This document shows, one piece after another, positions 44,771 through 53,944 of a DNA stretch of 64,000 nt. The notes beneath the pieces are model-generated. The model was not told the origin of the DNA. It made no database searches and was given only the letters and a program-made list of their open reading frames with translations. The translations under genes were made by a program, and so were the position numbers. The stretch comes from Aulosira sp. FACHB-615 (GTDB lineage: Bacteria; Cyanobacteriota; Cyanobacteriia; Cyanobacteriales; Nostocaceae), in assembly GCF_014698045.1 (NCBI RefSeq), contig NZ_JACJSE010000014.1:62001-126000 (forward strand), in the 5' to 3' direction. The first letter of the stretch is position 1; each line of letters starts with the position of its first letter.

Positions 44771-45893
44771 ATGGAAGTCTTAGAACTCAAACGCGAAATC
44801 GAAACGTTGTCTAGCCGCCTGGGTAAAACCCAGGACTATCTTTGACGTACCTGCACTGACAGCGAAAATTAACGACTTAGAACAAATCTCAGCACAGCCA
44901 GAATTTTGGGAAAATCAAACTGAAGCCCAAAAAACGCTGCAAGAACTTAACGAACTCAAATCCCACTTGGATACTTATAACCAGTGGCGAGCCAGTTTAG
45001 AAGATACTAAAGCAGTGGTGGAACTGTTGGAGTTAGAAACCGACGAGTCTCTACTGCAAGAAGCGGAATCTACTATCACTAAGCTCAACCGTGACCTTGA
45101 CCAGTGGGAGTTACAACAGCTACTTTCTGGCCCTTATGATGCGGAAGGGGCTGTGTTGACAATTAACGCTGGTGCGGGGGGTACAGATGCTCAAGATTGG
45201 GCATTTATGCTACTGCGGATGTACACCCGTTGGGCAGAAGCACATGGTTATAAAGTAGCACTCAGTGAAGAATCTGAGGGTGATGAAGCGGGGATTAAAT
45301 CAGCAACTTTAGAAATTACTGGGCGTTATGCCTATGGCTATCTGCGGTCAGAAACTGGCACACATCGCTTAGTGCGGATTTCACCTTTTAATGCTAACGG
45401 CAAACGGCAAACTAGTTTTGCTGGGGTGGAAGTCATGCCCCAAATAGATAATTCTGTGCAGTTGGATATTCCAGAAAAAGATTTGGAAGTTACCACATCC
45501 AGGGCTGGTGGTAAAGGTGGACAGAACGTTAACAAAGTAGAAACGGCAGTCCGAATTGTGCATTTACCGACAGGTCTGGCTGTGCGCTGTACAGAAGAGC
45601 GATCGCAGCTGCAAAATAAAGAAAAAGCCCTCGCCCGTCTCAAAGCCAAGCTGTTAGTTATCGCCCGTGAACAAAAGGCGCAAGAAATTGCCCAAATTCG
45701 TGGTGATATGGTGGAAGCTTCCTGGGGTAATCAAATTCGCAACTACGTATTTCATCCTTACCAGATGGTAAAGGATTTGCGTACCAATTCCGAAACAACT
45801 GCGATCGCTGATGTGATGAACGGCGACCTCGATATGTTCATCCAAGCCTACCTGCGGCAAGAAAATCAGCTAGTCGATAGTAGTTCTGGTTAA
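44771..45893 (+). CDS. prfB: Peptide chain release factor 2, with programmed +1 frameshift
   Basis: Translation starts at ATG 44771. After 24 codons the frame meets CTT TGA C at 44840-44846; TGA (44843-44845) is in frame and the ribosome must shift +1 to read GAC from 44844. An SD-like AGGA at 44832-44835 precedes the slip site, as in other bacteria. The shifted frame continues to 45893 for about 373 residues, the normal RF2 length. The shift lets RF2 control its own synthesis at its UGA. The catalytic GGQ is in RAGGKGGQNVNK. First gene of a co-directional string with DUF3285 and ybeY. Confidence 0.96.
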
Positions 45894-45972
45894 TGAACTG
45901 TTGGGGGTAAGGGTGAAAGGGTGCAGGGGTGTAAGCACATATCTTGCAACCTAACCCCAATGAATGGAATTC

Positions 45973-46053
45973 GTAGCTACACAAACTAAGTCCTCGGACT
46001 AGCACAATCAATGGTTTGTAACCCGCGTAGGCGGGTTTTGTTTGTGTAGCCGC
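45973..46053. repeat. Element with GCTACACAAAC ends and an internal hairpin
   Basis: GCTACACAAAC (45976-45986) and GTTTGTGTAGC (46040-46050) are perfect inverted repeats. Inside, AACCCGC (46020-46026) pairs with GCGGGTT (46031-46037). Downstream, GGGTGCAATA/TATTGCACCC forms another palindrome at about 46059-46086. It fills the gap between prfB and the DUF3285 gene and may serve as a prfB 3' structure. Confidence 0.65.
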
Positions 46054-46179
46054 GACTTCAGTCGCTGGGTGCAATATATTGCACCCTGACACCTAGTCAA
46101 CCGAAAATAGACAAAATGGCAAGAGAAATGTAAGGAAACTGTTACATTTATATATAAAAGAGTTGGTTACGAAATTATT

Positions 46180-46335
46180 ATGAGTGACTCTCCCTCAACG
46201 GAACCCCAACCAAGCTACGTCAAACTTGCGATGCGGAATATGGTACGCAAGGGCGGTACTTCCATAAAACATTTTTTGTTATCGACTGTGGGGCTATTAG
46301 CTGTTTTAATTGGTCTTGCTTACCTGACCCGTTAA
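46180..46335 (+). CDS. DUF3285 microprotein (51 residues, C-terminal membrane helix)
   Basis: ATG 46180 opens a 51-codon gene ending at TAA 46333-46335, shorter than many gene finders accept. The sequence begins MSDSPSTEPQPSYVKLAMR, is basic in the middle (MVRKGGTSIKHF) and ends in one hydrophobic helix (LLSTVGLLAVLIGLAYLT). This fits the DUF3285 family, a cyanobacterial group found near release factor 2 and ybeY as here. Function unknown. It lies about 35 bases before ybeY. Confidence 0.85.
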   Translation: MSDSPSTEPQPSYVKLAMRNMVRKGGTSIKHFLLSTVGLLAVLIGLAYLTR

Positions 46336-46369
46336 AGGCCAAGCAAAATCCTGCATTGCTGAGGAGTGT

Positions 46370-46885
46370 TTGTACTTGGTACAAGTTGAACTAAATTTAC
46401 AAGATATTTTTTCTGATTCTTCCCCCGAATTGGCTGTCAATGTTGAGGCGGAAACTTGGGAGAATTGGTTTCATCGCTGGTTAGAAAATCTTCAATCTGA
46501 TTTACCACCAGCGCCAAGCTATGAAATAGGGCTGCGTTTAACAGACGATGCAGAAATTCAATCATTAAATGCTCAATATCGACATCAAGATAAACCTACA
46601 GATGTGTTAGCCTTCGCTGCATTAGAAACGGATTTTCCAGACTATGCGGAAATGGAGGATGAACCTGTGTATTTAGGTGATATTGTGATTTCGGTAACTA
46701 CCGCCCAATGCCAAGCCCAACAACAAGGGCATAGTTTAAAAACTGAGTTAACTTGGTTAGCCGCGCATGGGCTGTTACACCTTTTGGGCTGGGATCATCC
46801 TGATGATGAGAGTTTAATGCAAATGCTAAAGCAGCAGGTAATATTACTGGAGACAGTGGGTATTGATATTGACATAGAATATTAA
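46370..46885 (+). CDS. ybeY: rRNA maturation RNase YbeY
   Basis: 171 residues. Zinc-dependent endoribonuclease that processes the 16S rRNA 3' end and aids ribosome quality control. The metal motif is H133-GLL-H137-LLGWD-H143-PDD. Also present are LTDDAEIQSLNAQYRHQDKPTDVLAF and YLGDIVIS. The start is a TTG: GAGGAG at 46361-46366 gives a spacing of 3 to TTG 46370 and 9 to TTG 46376, so either may be used. It lies downstream of prfB and DUF3285 and upstream of dgkA, an order seen in many cyanobacteria. Confidence 0.95.
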   Translation: MYLVQVELNLQDIFSDSSPELAVNVEAETWENWFHRWLENLQSDLPPAPSYEIGLRLTDDAEIQSLNAQYRHQDKPTDVLAFAALETDFPDYAEMEDEPVYLGDIVISVTTAQCQAQQQGHSLKTELTWLAAHGLLHLLGWDHPDDESLMQMLKQQVILLETVGIDIDIEY

Positions 46886-47024
46886 AGTTTTTATGTCTGT
46901 CGATGTTAATTTTTAGGCATCCTTTTATAATACTCGTGTAGAAAATTGCCGAGAAGTTGATTGGATGAGTACAATCAGCAAAAATTCCCAGTTGACCTAA
47001 ACATATTGTTCTATTTTTTAGCTT

Positions 47025-47477
47025 ATGTCCCAACAAGTTTCTCCTCCACCGCCAAACAAGTTATCATCACTGATCACTAAGGAAAGGGAATTCTCGTGGC
47101 AAGTTGCTGCTAATTTATTTGTGAGCTTTAAGTATGCTTGGGCTGGTATTACTTACAGTTTTCAGACTCAACGCAATTTTCGGATTCATGTCAGTTTTTG
47201 TGCTTTGGCGATCGCATTAAGCATATTCTTGCATTTGTCACCTGTGGAAATCGCTGTCATTGGGATTACTAGCGGCTTAGTTCTCGCACTCGAACTACTC
47301 AACACTGCGATCGAATCTTTGGTAGATTTAACAGTCAAGCAGACCTACCACGAATTAGCCAAAGTAGCTAAAGACTGTGCGGCGGGTGCGGTGCTTGTTT
47401 CTGCTTTAGTCGCTATCTTAGTAGCTTGTACCTTATTGCTACCGCCATTAATCATATTAATTATGTCCAAGTTTTAA
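47025..47477 (+). CDS. dgkA: Diacylglycerol/undecaprenol kinase family (DgkA)
   Basis: 150 residues. A ~35-residue soluble start precedes three membrane helices. It has the family motifs YAWAGITYSFQTQRNFRIH, LVLALELLNTAIESLVDL (the Glu-Asn-Thr-Ala-x-Glu core) and the TYHELAKVAKDCAAGAVL region. It phosphorylates a membrane lipid alcohol (diacylglycerol or undecaprenol) using ATP. It follows ybeY by 139 bases. Confidence 0.92.
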   Translation: MSQQVSPPPPNKLSSLITKEREFSWQVAANLFVSFKYAWAGITYSFQTQRNFRIHVSFCALAIALSIFLHLSPVEIAVIGITSGLVLALELLNTAIESLVDLTVKQTYHELAKVAKDCAAGAVLVSALVAILVACTLLLPPLIILIMSKF

Positions 47478-47583
47478 GTTTAGATATTAGTCAAACTTAT
47501 CCATAAAAATTTCTCAACCTTGAATGACATAATTACTGACGCTGACGGCTAGAATCTGGTAATGATCACCAGGAGTCTAGGCC

Positions 47584-48183
47584 GTGATTGTAGTCATTGA
47601 TAATTACGACAGTTTTACATACAATTTGGTGCAGTATTTAGGAGAACTAGCAGCAGAGTTTCCCATAGCATCAGACATTCAAGTTTTTCGCAACGATAAA
47701 ATTACCATCGCAGAAATCCAAGATTTACAACCCGACCTTGTGGTAATTTCACCTGGGCCTGGCCGCCCAGAAGATGCGGGTATATCGCTGGATTTGATTG
47801 AAAAACTCGGCCCAAGCTTGCCAATTTTAGGTGTGTGCTTGGGGCATCAAAGTATTGGTCAAGTATTTGGTGGTAAAATCGTCTCTGCTCCAGAGTTAAT
47901 GCACGGCAAAACTTCCCAGGTAACACACACTGATGTGGGAGTTTTTCAAGGAATAGAAAATCCTATGACCGCCACCAGATATCATAGTTTGGTGATTGAC
48001 CGCGAAACTTGCCCCGAAGTGTTAGAAATCACGGCTTGGGTTGAAGATGGCACAATTATGGGAGTGCGCCATCGGAACTATCCTCACATCCAAGGAGTCC
48101 AGTTTCACCCAGAAAGTGTGCTAACTTCTTCAGGAAAACAGTTATTGCGAAACTTTCTGGAACAATTACCGACGAGAGAGTGA
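47584..48183 (+). CDS. Glutamine amidotransferase of anthranilate/aminodeoxychorismate synthase
   Basis: 199 residues from a GTG start. Class I amidotransferase: MIVVIDNYDSFTYNLVQYLG, SPGPGRPEDAG, nucleophile GVC85LGHQSIG, and VQFH175PE177. It supplies ammonia to TrpE or PabB. Many cyanobacteria use one subunit for both tryptophan and folate synthesis, so trpG and pabA cannot be told apart here. Three bases separate it from the following metallo-hydrolase gene. Confidence 0.93.
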   Translation: MIVVIDNYDSFTYNLVQYLGELAAEFPIASDIQVFRNDKITIAEIQDLQPDLVVISPGPGRPEDAGISLDLIEKLGPSLPILGVCLGHQSIGQVFGGKIVSAPELMHGKTSQVTHTDVGVFQGIENPMTATRYHSLVIDRETCPEVLEITAWVEDGTIMGVRHRNYPHIQGVQFHPESVLTSSGKQLLRNFLEQLPTRE

Positions 48184-48186
48184 TTA

Positions 48187-48954
48187 ATGAAACGGCGACA
48201 ATTGATGGGCTATGCTGGGGCGGGGTTAGTCACAGCTTTAGTTTCTACTTTAGGTTCTCACTCTGAAGCTGACGCACAGTCTGGCGGTTTATCAGTTCAG
48301 TGGTTGGGTCATACTTGCTTTCTAATTACTGGTGGCGGAGTAAAAATTCTTGCCAATCCCTTCCGCACAGTTGGTTGTACTGCTGGTTATCGTGCGCCAA
48401 AAGTGAGTGCAAACTTGGTTTTGATTAGCAGTCAATTATTAGACGAAGGCGCAGTAGAAGATTTACCAGGGAATCCCAAACTAGTATACGAAGCTGGCGT
48501 TTATGATTTTCAGGGGATAAAATTTCAAGGAATTTCCACAGATCACGATCGCAAAGGTGGAAGACAATTCGGCAAAAATACCGCCTGGAGTTGGCAACAA
48601 GCAGGAATTAATATCTTACATCTAGGCGGAATTGCTGCACCCATTACCCTTGAACAAAAAATTCTCATGGGTCGTCCTGATGTGGTGTTTATTCCTGTAG
48701 GCGGTAGTGCGAAAGCTTATAATGCCGAGGAAGCTAAACAAGCAATAGAGGTGTTAAATCCCAAAGTGGTAATTCCGACTCACTACCGCACCCAAGCTGC
48801 TGATGCAAATGCTTGTGACATATCACCTTTGGATGAGTTTCTCAATTTGGTGCAAGGGATCACCGTCCGCCGTAGCAACAGTGACACCATTACCATTACT
48901 CCTGGCAAGTTACCAGAAGATAAGGTGATTCAAGTTTTAAGCTACAAATTTTAA
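48187..48954 (+). CDS. Exported MBL-fold hydrolase, UlaG-like
   Basis: 255 residues. A twin-arginine-like start (MKRRQLMGYAGAGLVTALVSTLG) suggests Tat export. The body resembles UlaG-type metallo-beta-lactamase fold proteins: VQWLGHTCFLI, ANPFRTVG, STDHDRKGGRQFGKN, INILHLGGI, VVFIPVGG and a C-terminal VVIPTHYR. The classical HxHxDH cluster is not clear, as only single His positions remain, so activity is uncertain. Three bases after the amidotransferase gene, so probably cotranscribed. Confidence 0.8.
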   Translation: MKRRQLMGYAGAGLVTALVSTLGSHSEADAQSGGLSVQWLGHTCFLITGGGVKILANPFRTVGCTAGYRAPKVSANLVLISSQLLDEGAVEDLPGNPKLVYEAGVYDFQGIKFQGISTDHDRKGGRQFGKNTAWSWQQAGINILHLGGIAAPITLEQKILMGRPDVVFIPVGGSAKAYNAEEAKQAIEVLNPKVVIPTHYRTQAADANACDISPLDEFLNLVQGITVRRSNSDTITITPGKLPEDKVIQVLSYKF

Positions 48955-48955
48955 A

Positions 48956-49546
48956 CTAACGGCTCAATGGATTTCTGTTTTGCGCGGCTGAAGTTACGGT
49001 TTGCTCAATTCTCTTTAACCTAGTTTCTGGACGTTTGGCATTTTCAATCCAAAAAAGAATGTTTTTCTTGGTGGAATTACTAAAGGCTGCAAAATTGAGG
49101 TTAGCCCAAGAGTTGGCTGCTAAAGCTTGTTGCAAATCTAGAGGAATGATTAATGCTTCGATCGCATCTAAAGAAGTCCATGAGCCATCTTCTTTCGCAT
49201 CAGCAATTTTAGCTAGACCAAATTCTGTCATTAAACCTGCTGCAATTAGCTCTTCAATATATTGCTTATTTAATTTTGACCAAACGCTTTTGGGTTTGCG
49301 TGGTGTAAAAATTTGCTGATAGCGGTTTTCATCTAAAGATTTAACTTTACTATCAATCCACCCAAAACATAAAGCTTCTTGAACGGCTTCGCTATATCTG
49401 ACGCTGGGTTGACCACTTTTGACTTTGTAATAAACTAACCAGATACCAGGGGAAGTGAGATGATTTTTGCCTAACCACTCCCGCCATTGGTTGCGATCGC
49501 TGGCATAAATAAATTCTAATTGTTCCTCAAATTTTGGCATCGTCAA
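48956..49546 (-). CDS. YdeI/OmpD-associated family protein
   Basis: 196 residues. Typical YdeI-like pattern: WREWLGKNHLTSPGIWLVYYK, YSEAVQEALCFGWIDSKVKSLDENRYQQIFTPRKPKSVWSKLNK and AFSNSTKKNILFWIENAKRPETR. No signal peptide. Named after an E. coli relative linked to stress and polymyxin tolerance, with no known enzymatic activity. Its stop codon is one base away from that of the convergent hydrolase. Confidence 0.85.
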   Translation of the reverse strand: MTMPKFEEQLEFIYASDRNQWREWLGKNHLTSPGIWLVYYKVKSGQPSVRYSEAVQEALCFGWIDSKVKSLDENRYQQIFTPRKPKSVWSKLNKQYIEELIAAGLMTEFGLAKIADAKEDGSWTSLDAIEALIIPLDLQQALAANSWANLNFAAFSNSTKKNILFWIENAKRPETRLKRIEQTVTSAAQNRNPLSR

Positions 49547-49641
49547 AAATCGGTGATTAGCTGAATTTATCTTCTCTTCCCTCTCCCTCTGAACGCAAGT
49601 TCGTATACATTATTGATGGGCTGCAACAATTGGAGAGCAAA

Positions 49642-51153
49642 ATGGTAGAAGCGTCACAACAAAAAAATGTAGTAGTCGTGGGTGCGGGTTGGGCTGGTTT
49701 AGGCGCAACCTATCATTTAGCCAAGCAAGGATATAATGTGACACTTCTGGAAGCAGGCCCCTATCCTGGCGGACTTGTTGCAGGTTGGAAAACTCCTGGG
49801 GGGAAATCTGTAGAAGCTGGGATTCATGGTTTTTGGTATCCTTACAGAAATATTTTTGCCCTAATCAACGAATTAGATATTAACCCCTTCACTACCTGGA
49901 CTCGTTCTGCTCAATATTCACCCGCCGGCTTAGAAGTAGAATCACCCATTTTTCAAGAATTACCCCAACTACCGGCACCTCTTGGCACATTTCTCTACAC
50001 CCACTTTCAGCGATTACCATTAATTGACCGTCTCAGCGCCTTACCTTTACTGTATGCTGTGGTTGATTTTGATAATTCCGATGCAGCTTGGCGGCGTTAT
50101 GATTCTGTTACCGCGCGGGAATTGTTCAAAGATTTTGGTGTATCTGCTAGACTTTATCGTGATGCCTTTGAGCCGATGTTGTTAGTAGGCTTATTCGCCC
50201 CTGGTGAACAATGTTCTGCCGCCGCCACATTAGGAATGCTGTATTATTTTATTTTGGCGCATCAGCCTAATTTTGATGTGGTTTGGTGTCGCGGAACTGT
50301 AGGCGAAAAAATCTTCCGTCCTTGGGTAGAAAAAATTGAAAAAGCTGGCGGTAAAGTATTCGCAAAACATCGTGTAACTGACTTAATTATTGATGAGCAA
50401 AATCGCGCCACTGGTGTAGTTTGTGGTGATCAAGTATTTAACGCTGATGCGGTAATTTTTGCGGTTGGGGTAACTGGAATGAAGAAAATTGTTTCTTCTA
50501 GTCCTAGTTTACAAAACCGAGAAGAGTTTCGGAATCTGAATAATTTAGGTGCAATTGATGTTTTAGCAACGCGCTTATGGTTTGACCGGAAAATTGATAT
50601 TCCCCGTCCTTCTAATGCTTGCTTTGGTTTTGATACAACTACTGGATGGACATTTTTTGATTTGAATGCTTTACATGATGAATATCACGATGAACCAGGA
50701 ACGGTAATTGAAGCAGATTTTTATCATGCTAATCAGTTTATTGGTTTGAGTGATGAAGAAATAATTCCAATTGTGCAGAATTATTTAGCAACTTGTGTAC
50801 CTGGATTCAAACAAGCGAAAGTAATTGATAGTAGTGTAATTCGCTTACCAAATGCAGTCACGCACTTTGCACCGGGTAGTTATCGTTATATGTTGCCAGC
50901 TAGGACAAGTTTTGCCAATGTATTCATGAGTGGTGATTGGATTATTAACCGTCACGGTTCATGGTCGCAAGAAAAAGCTTATGTTACAGGTTTAGAAGCA
51001 GCGAATTTTGTGATGTCTTATTTAGGGGAGGGTCAAACTGCTGAGATTTTACCTGTACATGAAGATGAAGTACATATTAAAATTGGGCGATCGCTCAACG
51101 AAACTGTACGTAATGTAAGTAAGTCTATCTTGCCTAATTTTTGGTTGCCCTAG
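49642..51153 (+). CDS. FAD-dependent oxidoreductase of the carotenoid desaturase/isomerase type
   Basis: About 503 residues. GGAG at 49632-49635 favours ATG 49642 over an upstream TTG. The FAD-binding Rossmann motif is VVVVGAGWAGLGATYHLAKQG, followed by EAGPYPGGLVAGWKTPGGKSVEAGIHGFWYPYRN. The C-terminal flavin motif is FMSGDWIINRHGSWSQEKAYVTGLEAA. It resembles phytoene desaturase, zeta-carotene desaturase and CrtISO relatives. Its substrate is not determined by sequence alone. Single gene, 58 bases before the carbonic anhydrase gene. Confidence 0.85.
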   Translation: MVEASQQKNVVVVGAGWAGLGATYHLAKQGYNVTLLEAGPYPGGLVAGWKTPGGKSVEAGIHGFWYPYRNIFALINELDINPFTTWTRSAQYSPAGLEVESPIFQELPQLPAPLGTFLYTHFQRLPLIDRLSALPLLYAVVDFDNSDAAWRRYDSVTARELFKDFGVSARLYRDAFEPMLLVGLFAPGEQCSAAATLGMLYYFILAHQPNFDVVWCRGTVGEKIFRPWVEKIEKAGGKVFAKHRVTDLIIDEQNRATGVVCGDQVFNADAVIFAVGVTGMKKIVSSSPSLQNREEFRNLNNLGAIDVLATRLWFDRKIDIPRPSNACFGFDTTTGWTFFDLNALHDEYHDEPGTVIEADFYHANQFIGLSDEEIIPIVQNYLATCVPGFKQAKVIDSSVIRLPNAVTHFAPGSYRYMLPARTSFANVFMSGDWIINRHGSWSQEKAYVTGLEAANFVMSYLGEGQTAEILPVHEDEVHIKIGRSLNETVRNVSKSILPNFWLP

Positions 51154-51211
51154 CAATTGGCTAAGTACTAAAAATTAATCAACGCTGTTAATCCCACATC
51201 CAAAAATTGGT

Positions 51212-52012
51212 ATGAGTAAGATTTTCAACAGACGGCGACTACTACAATTAATGGGGATGACTGCTGTGGGAACTTCTGTTTCTAGTTGTTTAACTTCCCC
51301 AGCAGCAGCCGCAACAAATTGGGGATATATCGGCAAACAAGGGCCAGAATATTGGGGTAAACTTTCACCAGATTTTCAACTTTGTTATACAGGTAAAAGA
51401 CAAACACCAATTAATTTACAATTTGATAGTGTTAAAAGTCTTGCTAAAAATAATCAAGATTTATTAATAGTTAAATATCAGCCAACACCCTTAAGTTTAA
51501 TTAATAACGGTAAAACGATTCAAATTAATTATCAACCAGGAAGTTATATAGAAAGCGATCGCCAAGTTTATCAGCTGCTTCAATTCCATTTCCACCACCC
51601 CAGCGAACACCACCTCAACGGCGCAGAATACAATATGGAACTGCATTTCGTTCACCGCAGTCAAGCAGGTAATTTAGCAGTGGTTGGCGTATTCTTAAAA
51701 GCCGGAGCGTTTCACCCCCATCTGCAAAAAATTTGGGATGCTGTACCCCAAACCCAGGGAAAGGAAAATCAGCTAAAAGATACCATCATCAACGCTGCTG
51801 AACTTTTACCAACAGAACGCAGATTTCTCACTTATTCTGGTTCTCTTACAACTCCACCCTGTTCTGAGAATGTGTCATGGTACATCATGGAAACTCCCGT
51901 TGAGGTATCCAGTGAACAGATAGCTAAATTTTCCCAACTATTTCCCCATAATGCACGCCCAATTCAGCCGTTAAACCAGCGCATAGTTTTTGAGAGTTCT
52001 GATCAAGCTTGA
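51212..52012 (+). CDS. ecaA: Alpha-type carbonic anhydrase, exported (EcaA-like)
   Basis: 266 residues. A twin-arginine-like start RRRLLQLMGM, then a cleavable segment with SSC26L, which may be a lipobox. The alpha-CA domain has zinc ligands H126 and H128 (QFHFHHPSEH) and H145 (MELHFVH), C58 and the Cys in TTPPCSE that form the usual disulfide, and the catalytic core YSGSLTTPPC. It interconverts CO2 and bicarbonate in the periplasm, aiding the carbon-concentrating system. Confidence 0.93.
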   Translation: MSKIFNRRRLLQLMGMTAVGTSVSSCLTSPAAAATNWGYIGKQGPEYWGKLSPDFQLCYTGKRQTPINLQFDSVKSLAKNNQDLLIVKYQPTPLSLINNGKTIQINYQPGSYIESDRQVYQLLQFHFHHPSEHHLNGAEYNMELHFVHRSQAGNLAVVGVFLKAGAFHPHLQKIWDAVPQTQGKENQLKDTIINAAELLPTERRFLTYSGSLTTPPCSENVSWYIMETPVEVSSEQIAKFSQLFPHNARPIQPLNQRIVFESSDQA

Positions 52013-52343
52013 TTGCTGAGTTGACAAAATAGATTGTGCGATCGCGTTTTTGATTCCCAGTCGGGTTGCGATGAATTTTGATTCTGATTCAGCAGGAAAT
52101 TTGATGTATTCTGCTTTGGAGTGATTAACACTCAAAGTTTTTGGTTAATGCTGAAAAACCTGCCAAAATGGCAACCTGACTCTAATTAACTACGCTAAAT
52201 TTATAAAAGATAAACGACTTCAAGGGTTTTGTTATCAGGGTCTACCTAGCAAATGAAACACCGATTTTACTGTTGATTGCTATAAATAGCAAATCATAGA
52301 TAATTAATTTGTAAAATATAGATGAATAAATCAGGCTTCACAT

Positions 52344-52503
52344 TTGCTGCAACCAGGGCTAAAAATGTATAGATATTGCCATTTTCGCACAACTTAGCCC
52401 CCTAAATAAAACGGCAATGTTCATACATTATCCTGGACGCTACAGCAGCAAATGTTGAGTGGGAGAATGAGGCGATTGGTATGCCTCCTCCCACTCTTTT
52501 TTT
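52344..52503 (+). ncRNA. Candidate small RNA with its own promoter and a strong terminator
   Basis: TTGCTG (52344-52349), 18 bases, TATAGA (52368-52373) form a plausible sigma-70 promoter. About 125 bases downstream lies a compact stem: GAGTGGGAG (52457-52465) with GAGGC inside, loop, GCCTC and CTCCCACTC (52488-52496), then seven T residues. ecaA ends 445 bases upstream and nagA is convergent, so this terminator is too far from ecaA to be its obvious one. The best peptide frame in between has 13 codons. No match to a named sRNA is claimed. Confidence 0.4.
52457..52503 (+). terminator. Strong rho-independent terminator
   Basis: A nine-bp stem GAGTGGGAG/CTCCCACTC, then a three-base bulge and a five-bp inner stem GAGGC/GCCTC, nine-base loop, seven-T tail (52497-52503). 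The rest of 52013-52676 holds no gene; at 52547-52605 there is TATAGCAGTC and AGACAAGGG repeat debris. Confidence 0.85.
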
Positions 52504-52676
52504 ATGGGAGTATGTCGGGGCAAGTCAATTCAATCAAGCTGTGAATATAGCAGTCATAGTTGATATGTGAACAACAAAGACAAGGGAGATAAGGGAGACA
52601 AGGAAGAGAGATGCTGATAAATCATTTAGGAGCGGCTTTCATGTGCTTTCTTAAATGTTTAACAGCTTACCTCTAT

Positions 52677-53849
52677 CTATAATCGCTGCCAAGTGAGTTC
52701 TTTGGTAGTTTTATCCCAATGCCAGCGTAATAAATTAGCAGGTTGACCTGATGAAATTACAGGCAAATTCATGGCTTTTCTGGGGGCATTAGTAGCTAAA
52801 GCGATCGCTCTTTCGACATCACAAATTCCCCATTTCAAGAGGTTCTGTACTCCCACGAATAACGGCAAAGTCGTGCCTGTCAATGTGCCATCTAGTAACC
52901 GGGCTGTACCGTTTTTAACTTCAATGTGGCGACTATCCCAAGGATATATCCCATCAGGTAGCCCCAGAGGTGCTAGGGCATCACTGACTAAGAATAGTTC
53001 TTGAGTCGCCCGCAAGAGAATTTTTAGCATTGTTGGCGTGACATGCTGCCCATCGGCAATCAAACCACACATAACATTGGGATTGGTAATGGCGGCCCCC
53101 AATAATCCCGGTTCGCGGTGATGTAAAGGCGGCATGGCGTTAAAGGCATGAGTTACCATCGTTGCACCCAAATCAAAGGCTTGTTGGGCTTGGTCGGCAG
53201 TTGCCTGGGAATGTCCTAAACTGACGGTGATATCCAAAGAACGCAAATATGCTATGACTTCACTGCCAGGATCTAATTCTGGTGCTAGGGTGATAATTTT
53301 GACAATCGAGGCATAATCCCCTAATACCCGTTTGACTTCCTCAATTGTCAGAGGTAAGAGATATTCGGCTGGATGTGCGCCACGCTTACCATAATTTAAA
53401 AATGGCCCTTCTAGATGTACACCGAGAATTTTCGCCCCAGTTGTGGAATGAGCAGCGAAATCAGCAATAATAGCCAGCGATCGCTGAATATTTTCGATGG
53501 CAGTAGTGACTAATGTTGGTACATAAGCATCGACACCAGCATCCCACAAATATTGCGAAATTTTTGGCAACATTGCCGCGTTTTCTGGTGTTAGTTCGGT
53601 AAACGCCAAGCCTAGCGCCCCATTAATCTGTAAATCAACACCGCCTAATGAAATCCAATCACCAGCTACATCCAATATTTGTAAATCAGGTGGTGGAACT
53701 CGTTTGAATACCGTACCCATTGGCAAGATTTGTTCAATCACACCTTCGTGATTCACTAAGAGCATCTGTAAATCTTGATAACCAGGTACACGCGCATTGA
53801 TAATATCTACATTTGAAGCGATGGGTTTGTGTGTTGCTTGGGTCATCAC
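52677..53849 (-). CDS. nagA: N-acetylglucosamine-6-phosphate deacetylase
   Basis: 390 residues. It removes the acetyl group from GlcNAc-6-phosphate during amino-sugar recycling. It belongs to the amidohydrolase superfamily: GGVDLQINGALGLAF, KILGVHLEGPFLNYGKRGAHP (metal Glu), VSLGHSQATADQAQQAF (His), MVTHAFNAMPPLHHREPG (His) and LVSDALAPLGLPDG (Asp). Two Met codons at the start (53849, 53846). nagB is not adjacent. Divergent from purE, with 95 bases between. Confidence 0.94.
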   Translation of the reverse strand: MMTQATHKPIASNVDIINARVPGYQDLQMLLVNHEGVIEQILPMGTVFKRVPPPDLQILDVAGDWISLGGVDLQINGALGLAFTELTPENAAMLPKISQYLWDAGVDAYVPTLVTTAIENIQRSLAIIADFAAHSTTGAKILGVHLEGPFLNYGKRGAHPAEYLLPLTIEEVKRVLGDYASIVKIITLAPELDPGSEVIAYLRSLDITVSLGHSQATADQAQQAFDLGATMVTHAFNAMPPLHHREPGLLGAAITNPNVMCGLIADGQHVTPTMLKILLRATQELFLVSDALAPLGLPDGIYPWDSRHIEVKNGTARLLDGTLTGTTLPLFVGVQNLLKWGICDVERAIALATNAPRKAMNLPVISSGQPANLLRWHWDKTTKELTWQRL

Positions 53850-53944
53850 CTTGGACTGAAAGTAGCTAAGTCTAAGTCTGACACGATTCTAAATCTCGCA
53901 ATCAGCCTTTAATCGAAAATCCAAAATCAAAAATCAAAAATTCT

